From positions 1 through 64,000 of the forward strand of contig CAZQTW010000032.1 of the NCBI GenBank assembly GCA_964596165.1: a DNA stretch of 64,000 nt, written 5' to 3'. Positions 22,470 to 30,147 of the stretch are shown here, piece by piece (the stretch's first letter is position 1; each line of letters opens with the position of its first letter). The position numbers were made by a program, and so were the translations under genes. The notes below the pieces were generated by a model. That model was not told the origin of the DNA. It ran no database searches and saw only the letters and a list, made by a program, of their open reading frames with translations. This DNA is from CAYUQT01 sp964596165. GTDB taxonomy: Bacteria > Planctomycetota > Phycisphaerae > UBA1845 > JAFGLZ01.

Positions 22470-23594
22470 CTAAACGGACGGAGGCGTGGTGTTGTGCGGA
22501 TAGCCGTTGCAGGCATACTCGTAGTCGTTCTTGCGGCCGACATCGAGCCAGTGCTCGTGGTCGTAGAGGGTAAAGACACCGACCCGCTTGCCCGCCTCCA
22601 ACAGCCGTTGGAGCAAATCGGTGGCATTGCAGGGCTCATTGCGCCTTAGAAGGTCGAGCACGCCCGGGTTCATGACGTAGATGCCCGCGTTGGCGTTCAT
22701 GGTATGAACCGGCTTTTCGACGAGCCGGGTCAACTGGCTTCCGTCCACTTCGATCAAACCGAACGGCAATTCCATGCTGTACCGCACCGAACACATGGTG
22801 GCTTGAAAGTCGTTGCGAACGTGAAAACTGAGTAGGCTGGCGAAGTTGACCTGCTGCATCAGGTCGCCGTTGAGAAGCAGGAAGGGATGGCTGGGTTTGT
22901 CCGGCAACAGGCTCAGCGCGCCGGCCGTGCCGAGCGGCTGGTCCTCTTCCAGGTAGTCAATTTGTACGCCGAATCGATCCCCCGTACCGAAGTGGTCCTT
23001 GATGACGTCACGCAGGTAGTTCACCGCCAGCGTGATCCGGAAGATGCCGTACTGACGAAGCTGATCGATGATATGTTCCAGGATCGGTCTCCCCCCCACC
23101 TCAAGCATCGGCTTGGGTATGTCCCGGGTCAGCGGGTAGAGCCGCTTGCCCTTTCCACCGGCCATGATGATGGCATGATTCGGGCGCAGGTCCGTGCGAA
23201 TCAGATCGGTGATCCAGGCGATCTGCTTGACCCGCCCTTTGTCGTCCACGAGCGGGATCTGGCGGATCGAGTGACGACCCATGACCGTCAGGATTTCGTC
23301 ACGGGTGGCTGTCTCGGGCAGCGACAGCGGGCGGCGGTTGAGGACATCGGCAATCGGTGCCTCAAGGGTAAATCCATTGAGGATCGCGCGACGAATGTCC
23401 CCGTCGCTGAGCAGGCCCAGAAGCCGGCCCTCGTCGTCCACCACGACGGCAATCTCGACGCCGCCGGCGTTGATCGCCTGCATCGCGTCCAGGATCGAAC
23501 CGTCGGCCCGAACCCGAATACGCTCAATCATGTCCGCCCGATCGGGCAAGGTTTGCCCGACCGGGTAGACATCCAATTGCGCCGGCATCGACAT
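22470..23594 (-). CDS. CBS-domain nucleotidyltransferase (sugar-1-phosphate NTP transferase)
   Basis: 374 residues. Residues ~20-140 form a CBS pair (IAVVVDDEGRLLGLLSDGDIRRAI and RQIPLVDDKGRVKQIAWITDL). The rest is a nucleotidyltransferase with the pyrophosphorylase signature IIMAGGKGKRLYPLT...PKPMLEVGGRP, the YLEEDQPLGTAGAL motif and LLNGDLMQQ for metal/substrate binding. This domain order is known from PtmE/LegF-like enzymes that make CDP/CMP/GDP-activated unusual sugars, so a role in surface glycan precursor synthesis is likely. The CBS pair may sense an adenine nucleotide. The ATG at 23594 (MSMPAQLD) was chosen; the longer open frame overlaps the next gene. Confidence 0.88.
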   Translation of the reverse strand: MSMPAQLDVYPVGQTLPDRADMIERIRVRADGSILDAMQAINAGGVEIAVVVDDEGRLLGLLSDGDIRRAILNGFTLEAPIADVLNRRPLSLPETATRDEILTVMGRHSIRQIPLVDDKGRVKQIAWITDLIRTDLRPNHAIIMAGGKGKRLYPLTRDIPKPMLEVGGRPILEHIIDQLRQYGIFRITLAVNYLRDVIKDHFGTGDRFGVQIDYLEEDQPLGTAGALSLLPDKPSHPFLLLNGDLMQQVNFASLLSFHVRNDFQATMCSVRYSMELPFGLIEVDGSQLTRLVEKPVHTMNANAGIYVMNPGVLDLLRRNEPCNATDLLQRLLEAGKRVGVFTLYDHEHWLDVGRKNDYEYACNGYPHNTTPPSV

Positions 23595-23735
23595 TGATTC
23601 CACTTCCAGCCCGGCTGCCAACGTCCCCCACCAATGAACAGGGTGGTTCCCGCCTTGGCTATATCGACATTTTCGGACGTAAGCTGAAGCCCCGTCTGCT
23701 TGACCTCGACGGCCGCGCCGCCGAGAATGCCGAGC

Positions 23736-24710
23736 ATGCCGGAGGAACAGAATCCACAGACGGAGATGCTGTTTCAACCTATTATCATCAATGGGGTTAC
23801 GCTTCAGAATCGCATCGTGGTCCCGCCCATGGCAACCAACCGCGAACCGAACCACGACGCGGGGCTGCGGTGGTACTGCCGGCTGGCCGCCGACGGGCCG
23901 GGACTGATCTTCACGGGAGCGATGCGTGTCCAACTGTTCGACCATCAGTACACGGTCCGGAACCTGCGGCCGTTGGTTGAGGCCGTTCATGAGCGGGGGC
24001 CAAGGATCGCCGCCCAACTGTTCCCGTCGCCCATCGGCGCAAGACCCTCACCGACTGAAGTGGAGCCCGGCGGTGTCCGCGAACTCGTCGAGTTGTTCGC
24101 CCGGGCCACGCAGGTATGCATGGAGGCCGGATTCGACGGCGTGGAGATCCACGGGGCCCATGGGTATTTGATCAACCAGTTCTTCTCGCCGGTGGCCAAC
24201 ACGCGAACGGACGACTATGGCGGTTCGATGCAAAACCGTTGTCGGTTCGGCCTCGAGCTGGCTCGCGCCTGCCGTCAGGCCGCCGGCCAAGGCTTGCTTT
24301 TCTACCGTCACACGCCGCTTGAGAAGGATGGCTACACTATTGAGGACAGCTTCGTCCTCACCGATCAGCTTCTGGAGGCCGGCGTCGACGTATTGGACAT
24401 CAGTCCCGGCGGCCGCGAAGAGCCGGGCGATTGGGCGGCGCCCTTCAAACATCGATATTCCCATGTCCCGGTCATCGCCGTGGGGCGAATGGATGTGGTC
24501 GACAGGGCCGTGGCGGTGCTCCGCGAGGGACGCGCGGATCTGGTGGCTGTCGGACGCGGCATGATCGTCGACGCCGCCTGGCCTCGAAAAGTCCGAGAAG
24601 GAAACCTCGACCAAGTCCGCCTGTGCAGGCGATGCAACACGTGCTTTGACCGGCTCTGGGCCGGGCACCGGGTCGGCTGCGTTCAATGGCCGGAGGGATA
24701 CGACGTGTAA
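23736..24710 (+). CDS. NADH:flavin oxidoreductase / old yellow enzyme family protein
   Basis: About 325 residues forming an FMN-binding barrel. Motifs: FQPIIINGVTLQNRIVVPPM at the N-terminus, the active-site loop IHGAHGYLINQFFSPVANTR, DDYGGSMQNRCRF, and VIAVGRMD for the phosphate site. The C-terminal CRRCNTCFDRLW...GC matches the four-cysteine [4Fe-4S] motif of the 2,4-dienoyl-CoA reductase branch, but the protein stops there: the FAD/NADPH domains of that branch are missing. Start could also be ATG 23766. Divergent from the nucleotidyltransferase gene, 141 bp apart. Confidence 0.88.
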   Translation: MPEEQNPQTEMLFQPIIINGVTLQNRIVVPPMATNREPNHDAGLRWYCRLAADGPGLIFTGAMRVQLFDHQYTVRNLRPLVEAVHERGPRIAAQLFPSPIGARPSPTEVEPGGVRELVELFARATQVCMEAGFDGVEIHGAHGYLINQFFSPVANTRTDDYGGSMQNRCRFGLELARACRQAAGQGLLFYRHTPLEKDGYTIEDSFVLTDQLLEAGVDVLDISPGGREEPGDWAAPFKHRYSHVPVIAVGRMDVVDRAVAVLREGRADLVAVGRGMIVDAAWPRKVREGNLDQVRLCRRCNTCFDRLWAGHRVGCVQWPEGYDV

Positions 24711-24915
24711 CGGCTCCCCCGTCGTCCCGAGTGAGGCACAGAGCGGCACACTTGCCCAGCCGCGGCCGACGGGGGGGCACACTCCGCCCAAAAAGGAACC
24801 GGCACGCCACTCGCGGCAGCGCGCCGGTCTCGCTCCCTTCCCTCTAATGATAACTGTCGGCTGTTCTGAATAAGGATGCCCGTTTCAGAGCAGCACTTGT
24901 CTCTTCATGAAACGG

Positions 24916-25659
24916 CTAGCGACGGCGCCGAAGCGCAACAACCGCCAAGCCGCCGCCGATCAAGGCCAGCGTTACCGGTTCGGGAACACCGTGGTCGTCA
25001 TCCGGCCAGAACGTCAGGTACATATCACCGGAGAATGACTTGCTGAAGTCATCGACCACGACGCCCGAGATACGGAACTGGTACGAACTGATCGAGCTCT
25101 GTTGTCCGCCGTTCGGCCAAATCCCGTAATCAACGAGAAGGCCGCCCAGTGCGGTCGCCAGGCCTGAGCCCTCGATCAGGTTCTGGTTGTAGATCTCCCG
25201 GGCCCTGTAGATGTCAAGCCTGCCTTCCAACACCGGCGCATACCCGAGGAGCGGGATATTGAGCCCCAGTGTCCAGTCGGGATCGCCGACACCGACACCG
25301 TTGAACCAGCCCTCGGCCTGGTTCGGGAGCAACGGCGGAATGCCGGAGGTGTCGGAGTACAGACTCCCCGCCGCTGACACACTCGCCCAAGAAATGGGGA
25401 GCGACCAATCGCTGGCGCCGTCATAGTGGACGGTAATGGCCGGACCGCCCGACTTGGATGTGATGGTGAGGGTTCCCAAGCCGTAACCCCCTCCGCCGGC
25501 GGTGAACGTGCCCCTCAGATTGGTGATCTGGATGCTCGTGGGCGACGCCGTCAACCAAGCGGGATCAAAACCCGGAACCCAGTTCGGATCCAGAGGGATC
25601 GCCCCGGCAACTCCTGTCATCCCTCCAACCAACAGCATCACAACGAGATTGCGTGGCAT
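24916..25659 (-). CDS. PEP-CTERM sorting domain protein, function unknown
   Basis: 247 residues. GAGG-rich sequence lies before the ATG at 25659, which begins a signal peptide ending GMTGVAGA; the mature part starts IPLDPNW. The C-terminus GVPEPVTLALIGGGLAVVALRRRR is a standard PEP-CTERM signal (PEP motif, helix, Arg cluster), recognised by an exosortase. The mature region is rich in Gly, Ser and Thr with beta-type sequence and no known catalytic motif. Forms a tandem pair with the next gene upstream. Confidence 0.88.
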   Translation of the reverse strand: MPRNLVVMLLVGGMTGVAGAIPLDPNWVPGFDPAWLTASPTSIQITNLRGTFTAGGGGYGLGTLTITSKSGGPAITVHYDGASDWSLPISWASVSAAGSLYSDTSGIPPLLPNQAEGWFNGVGVGDPDWTLGLNIPLLGYAPVLEGRLDIYRAREIYNQNLIEGSGLATALGGLLVDYGIWPNGGQQSSISSYQFRISGVVVDDFSKSFSGDMYLTFWPDDDHGVPEPVTLALIGGGLAVVALRRRR

Positions 25660-25787
25660 CCTCACATCTCCTCTCCCTCGAGGCCCCTTCCCCGAGACAC
25701 CCATACATCCCCCTCGAAACTCTCTCGATGGTCACCAGACACTCGGCAGCTTCTCCCCGCGCTGCCCCGCCGGAACAGAAATGCAAC

Positions 25788-26510
25788 CTAGTACAGTCTT
25801 GATCTGCGGCGAATGATGGCGGCCACCAAACCTCCACACGCCAACGTGAGCAACGAGACCGGTTCGGGAACCCCATAGATCGTCACCGAACCGCCGCCAC
25901 CCGATATCAGGTCCGTCGAGAAGTTCTGCATGTTCGACGGCACCGAGACCCAGTACTCGAAGTACATCTCGCCCTGAGGCGCGAAGTACGGCGCCAAAGA
26001 ACCCCCCGTAATCGTCATCAGGATGCCGTTATACGGACCGTCTCCGCCGTAAGTCTGCAACTGATTATTGTAGTTCTCGTGCAATCCAAAACCGCCGACA
26101 AGCTGGCCGCTCAGGAGGACGGCGTTACCGTTCTCCATGTCGATCAACGCGTAGTTCACGTCGGATCCGAACCAACCGTTGGCCGTCCCGCCCGCGCTCA
26201 AGTCGGAGGTGATGGGAATATCGATCACAAGGCCAAACGTGTACGGGCCCGGGTAGTTCGGGTTCAGGCTGGAGACCACGCCCGATCCCGGCGCCCCGTC
26301 AAGCGACTTGAGGTTGCCGGTCACGGGAGCTGTCCCCGTGTTGTCAAACACAAGCTGGCCTTGTGCGATGTTGAATGTGATCGAGTCGTCGATCCAGATA
26401 TAGCCGCCGCTCGGATCCAGTGGAATCGCGAAGGCACTCGTCGATACAAACAGGACAAGTGCAGCGACCGCTAGTGCGACGTGCCCACTTCCCTTCCCCA
26501 ATGTGTACAC
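25788..26510 (-). CDS. PEP-CTERM sorting domain protein, function unknown
   Basis: 240 residues from a GTG at 26510, preceded by GGAGG. The signal peptide (HVALAVAALVLFVSTSAFA) is followed by IPLDPSGG, the same first mature residues as in its neighbour, and the C-terminus is GVPEPVSLLTLACGGLVAAIIRRR, a PEP-CTERM signal. The body resembles its neighbour in size and composition, so the two look like diverged duplicates. An open frame extends to 26609, but the predicted promoter runs through that part. Confidence 0.85.
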   Translation of the reverse strand: MYTLGKGSGHVALAVAALVLFVSTSAFAIPLDPSGGYIWIDDSITFNIAQGQLVFDNTGTAPVTGNLKSLDGAPGSGVVSSLNPNYPGPYTFGLVIDIPITSDLSAGGTANGWFGSDVNYALIDMENGNAVLLSGQLVGGFGLHENYNNQLQTYGGDGPYNGILMTITGGSLAPYFAPQGEMYFEYWVSVPSNMQNFSTDLISGGGGSVTIYGVPEPVSLLTLACGGLVAAIIRRRSRLY

Positions 26511-26566
26511 GGCGAGGCCTCCTCTCCCTCTGGTCGCCCTGTCACCTTCCCCCACGAATAAGCAAT

Positions 26567-26596
26567 AGAGTACCGTCTTCACTCGTACTGTGTCAA
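26567..26596 (-). promoter_or_regulatory. Putative promoter of the PEP-CTERM pair
   Basis: On the minus strand TTGACA (26596-26591) is followed after 18 nt by TACTCT (26572-26567), close to the GTG start at 26510. The flanking 26597-26637 is unusually AT-rich (a run of A residues at 26608-26615). Confidence 0.45.
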
Positions 26597-26637
26597 CAAT
26601 AAAGTCCAAAAAAAATAAAATCGCCTAGCATTGTCGC

Positions 26638-28362
26638 CTACACGGAACGGCATACCTTCCGCCTGCGCCTGGCCAAGAAGAGCACGCACATATAACCCAT
26701 TGATAAAAATAGACTTCCAATTGCCCCGCTTCCACAGAACGTCGGAAGGTTCCAACCTGGTCCCACGTCAATAGTCCGGTGAAGCTGCATTAGCGGGTCC
26801 CCTACGACCACGGTAGCCCAGCTCAGATAGGGCATCGCACTGTAGGCCGCCTCGATGAACGTCATGTCGCCTACCCCGTCGCCATCGGCGTCGCGGAAGT
26901 AGTTGAAGAACAGCAGATCGTTATCGGCCACACTCGTGGTGAGAGGTTCAAACACGTGTCCCATCGCGCCCGACCCGCCGATGTAGATCCACTGCCACAC
27001 TTTACCTTGTCGCGCTGCGGTGGGGATATTCGCGTCGCTGAAAAACGTGACCGCGTTGTAACTCTCCGTCGAGTTGAAGACGGCTCCGTAAACCGGTCGA
27101 AACAACTGAACGCCGTTGGGACCGCCGGTCAACAGGTAGTCGGCGGATACCCCTGACTGATGTATGCCGAACGTGCATAGCCCCACGATTCCATAGTTCG
27201 GATCGAGGCCCTGATTGCAGAGCATGTCGGTCGGATCGTAGAGCACGGGTCCCCAGATCCGTCCCTCTCCCATCAGATCGATCTCCACGCCGCCAAGGGG
27301 ATCGGGAAGGAATCTGTTGGGGTCGCCGATGAGCGATCGGTAGGCGTATCGATAATCATCGCGATAGACGCCTGAACTGGTGACATTCGGCGGCGTCGGA
27401 TAGGCCTCCGCCGTCAGATACTGCTCCGGCATCGCGTACTGCGGAATGGCGGAGCCCGCGTTGTACCACTTGTCGTTGTCTGAGACGGCCCCGCTGGTCT
27501 TGTCGTCGATGACAACGGCCGACCAAGCCGGATCGTAACCGTGGAAGTTTCGATGGTTGGGATCGGAGACTCGAGCGGTCATCTCGAGCATCCGGTTCAC
27601 ATACAAATCGGGGCCAACCGAGGCCGTCCTGGGTCCGTCCAGACGGGCAACCAGGTACATGTCCTTAACGCAGAATTGGCGACCTCCCGTGGCCCGGAAG
27701 TAGCTGAACTGCTGCCCCTCGTAGACCCGCGACGAGTCAAACAGGGGTGCAACAAACCGGAACGTCTGCCTTCGGGCCAGGATGTTGCGATCGCCGCAGA
27801 ACGAGGACATCGGGCTGATGTACCCGTGATACGGATTCACAATGCGACCGGATAACGGCGCGCGATGATTGGGATCAAGCGCCGGGTCGATTTGCCACAA
27901 GACGGCCAACTCCGATTCCACTGAGGCCGCGTCGATTTCAGCCGTGTACCCTTCCACCCTCGCGGCATTCGACCCCGCCTCGTAGACCACGTCGGCATAG
28001 ACCGTATCCTTGATTCGATACGGCATTCCCGGCGTGGTGACGATGACCCAGATGTGATCGACCAGGTTGTAGGCTTGCAGGTGTTGACGAACCGGTTGGG
28101 CTATCAGATTCTCGAAGTCCTGGCGGGTGATCATCTCCGTCGTGGGGCTCGTCACGTCGGGCAATCCGGCGAGACAGACAACGTTCTGATCGGGGATCCC
28201 TGGGTGATATACCCGGTATCGGGCCGCCACGTACTGGCTGGACGAAGAAGCGCTGTTGACGAGAAGGAGGACGCGGTCCTCCGTGATTCCTCCGCACACG
28301 GGGACTGCGAACCCTGCCACGGCAAGCAGCGCCTTGCACCTGGCCGGCAGATTCCCCACCAT
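26638..28362 (-). CDS. TIGR03790-like exported protein with CGSG-type C-terminal signal
   Basis: 574 residues; ATG 28362 is preceded by GGGGAG and starts a signal peptide (CKALLAVAGFAVPVCG). Just after it comes RVLLLVNSASSSSQYVAARYRVYHPGIPDQNVVCL, which matches the start of the TIGR03790 family of uncharacterised exported proteins. The body keeps the family's long, Tyr/Asp-rich pattern. The C-terminus is FCGSGAIGS, a hydrophobic helix and RRRRK, a sorting-like signal of the same CGxG type as in the repeat protein at 4823-7255 and unlike the PEP-CTERM of its neighbours. No function is known. Confidence 0.78.
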   Translation of the reverse strand: MVGNLPARCKALLAVAGFAVPVCGGITEDRVLLLVNSASSSSQYVAARYRVYHPGIPDQNVVCLAGLPDVTSPTTEMITRQDFENLIAQPVRQHLQAYNLVDHIWVIVTTPGMPYRIKDTVYADVVYEAGSNAARVEGYTAEIDAASVESELAVLWQIDPALDPNHRAPLSGRIVNPYHGYISPMSSFCGDRNILARRQTFRFVAPLFDSSRVYEGQQFSYFRATGGRQFCVKDMYLVARLDGPRTASVGPDLYVNRMLEMTARVSDPNHRNFHGYDPAWSAVVIDDKTSGAVSDNDKWYNAGSAIPQYAMPEQYLTAEAYPTPPNVTSSGVYRDDYRYAYRSLIGDPNRFLPDPLGGVEIDLMGEGRIWGPVLYDPTDMLCNQGLDPNYGIVGLCTFGIHQSGVSADYLLTGGPNGVQLFRPVYGAVFNSTESYNAVTFFSDANIPTAARQGKVWQWIYIGGSGAMGHVFEPLTTSVADNDLLFFNYFRDADGDGVGDMTFIEAAYSAMPYLSWATVVVGDPLMQLHRTIDVGPGWNLPTFCGSGAIGSLFLSMGYMCVLFLARRRRKVCRSV

Positions 28363-28724
28363 CAACTTCTCCCCTTCTGTTGGCGCCGCTATCCGGAGAT
28401 GAGGTGTTTCCTTCCGTGGAACGGTGGGACAGTTACCTGTCCGTCGCCAAGCGCCAACCACTCCCTTATCGGCCTATCCAACTTTCCCTTTGACGTTTTC
28501 GTTGGGCGTCCTATTCGACGTGGGGGCGCGCGATCGGCCTACTACATCTACCACCGATTCATTCTTAGACGCCCAAAAGCCCTTATACTGTGGATAGTAA
28601 CGTGAAGCTGGTGAGTTGTCTAGGCCGATTTCTTACGGAAAAGGGTGTGATTGAACGACTTTTAAGTAATGCTTTGTATGTTTTCAGCGAAATCCGGTGC
28701 CCCATCGATCCTGAACCGTATCGC
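28363..28724. other. Intergenic region without a recognised gene
   Basis: About 360 bp upstream of the TIGR03790-like gene, with lower GC content in 28550-28690. No gene is visible; promoter elements are not clear enough to call. Confidence 0.4.
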
Positions 28725-30098
28725 CTAACTCCGCCTGGCGCTTACCACTCTTTGAATCTCCTCGTGAGTCTGACGGTCTAGCGGATAACGCGAAAAGACA
28801 ACCGCCGCCAGCGAGTAGAGCACCACCGGAATTGCGACAAACACAACTTTGAGTCCCAGCAGGGCCGTTGCAGACTGCTCGGCGGCCTGCTCCTTGTAGC
28901 CGAGTGCTTGGAGTGTTGCCCCGGTGGCCGCGATGGCACCGCCTTGTCCGATCTTCCTGCAGAACTCGGCTACCCCCCAATACAAACCCTCGCGTCGCTG
29001 ATGGGAGTGGAGTTCGTCATAGTCGATCGTATCGCCCATGATGGAGAACGGAAGCGTAATGAAGCCGCCGAATCCGAAACCGACCCCCGCGAACAAGGGC
29101 AACAGGAAGTAGTACCTTTCCGGCGTCATAAACGCCATGGGTACGGTGGCCGTCGCGGCGGTCAGAAGGCTGAGGACCAGCGCGGGTCGCTTGTCCAGTC
29201 GGCGCGACACCCAGGCCCAGAACGGAACGGCAGCCACTCCAAAGATCAGAAACGCCAGAACGGCCACCGGAAAGAGGCTCTCCGCATGAAGCCAGTGCTT
29301 GGCCACCTGGACTCCTACGATGACCGGGATGATGATGCTCGCGTTGTAGATCACATACGTCGCGAGCATGATCACGAAAGGTCGGTTGCGAAACAGTTGG
29401 CCGAATCCCTGTCGCGGCACATTCGTCTGAGGTCGACTGAATTCGCGGCGTTCATAGGTTCCCAGGAACGTAAGTGTCATGACGAGGATCATGATGCCGC
29501 CGCAGATGGCGCTCGCGACGGAAAAGCCCGCACGCCCGTCGGCGAACAGTCCGGCAAAGGCCTTGATGCCGACTCCCGCCGTCAATCCGAGAATGTAGAA
29601 CGCCTGACGATAGGCCATCAGTGAGGTTCGCTCGTGATGGTCCAACGTGAGTTCGGCGCCGAGGCTGTTGTAGGGCACCAGATAGACCGTCATGGCGCAG
29701 TAGTACGCGGTGGCCATAATGGCCAAATAGGCAACGGAAGGATGGCTGGGCGGACTGAAGAGGAGAAAGAAGCATAGCCCCGCCACCGGCGCGATACCGA
29801 GGATGTACGGCCGGCGGCGACCCCATCGGGTTCGGGTCCTGTCGGAGATCCACCCCATGGGGATGTCCGCGCAGGCATTGATCCAGAACGCCGCCATAAC
29901 GCAGGCGCCGACCGTGGCCGGCGAGAGTCCCACCACATCGATGTAGAAATAGAAGAGATAAAGGTTCAGCGAGAACTCAAACAGTCCACCGCCGAACGTG
30001 GAGACGCCGTAACTCAGCTTGGTTCGCAGCGGCAGGTGAGAGACAGTGGCTGTGGATGTGTGCCAATCGGAGACGTTGCCGGGCTGTTCATTGCTCAT
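28725..30098 (-). CDS. MFS transporter, GPH (glycoside-pentoside-hexuronide:cation symporter) family
   Basis: 457 residues, about twelve hydrophobic helices. The N-terminal LRTKLSYGVSTFGGGLFEFS and the ADIPMGWISDRTRTRWGRRRP loop between helices 2 and 3 are typical of the MelB/GPH branch; MGDTIDYDELHSHQRREGLYWG in the central-to-late part is another GPH hallmark. It should import a glycoside together with a cation. It lies 49 bp downstream of the transketolase gene and may be cotranscribed. Start chosen at MSNEQPG; upstream frame opens to 30176 within the transketolase end. Confidence 0.9.
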   Translation of the reverse strand: MSNEQPGNVSDWHTSTATVSHLPLRTKLSYGVSTFGGGLFEFSLNLYLFYFYIDVVGLSPATVGACVMAAFWINACADIPMGWISDRTRTRWGRRRPYILGIAPVAGLCFFLLFSPPSHPSVAYLAIMATAYYCAMTVYLVPYNSLGAELTLDHHERTSLMAYRQAFYILGLTAGVGIKAFAGLFADGRAGFSVASAICGGIMILVMTLTFLGTYERREFSRPQTNVPRQGFGQLFRNRPFVIMLATYVIYNASIIIPVIVGVQVAKHWLHAESLFPVAVLAFLIFGVAAVPFWAWVSRRLDKRPALVLSLLTAATATVPMAFMTPERYYFLLPLFAGVGFGFGGFITLPFSIMGDTIDYDELHSHQRREGLYWGVAEFCRKIGQGGAIAATGATLQALGYKEQAAEQSATALLGLKVVFVAIPVVLYSLAAVVFSRYPLDRQTHEEIQRVVSARRS

Positions 30099-30147
30099 GC
30101 GCGGCTCGCGGTCGCCGATGATCGATGTGCCCAACCCAACGGGGCTA

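Noticed and set aside
23595..24017. N-terminal extension of the CBS-nucleotidyltransferase
   Set aside because: It lies antisense to the old-yellow-enzyme gene, and its sequence is low-complexity with no domain.
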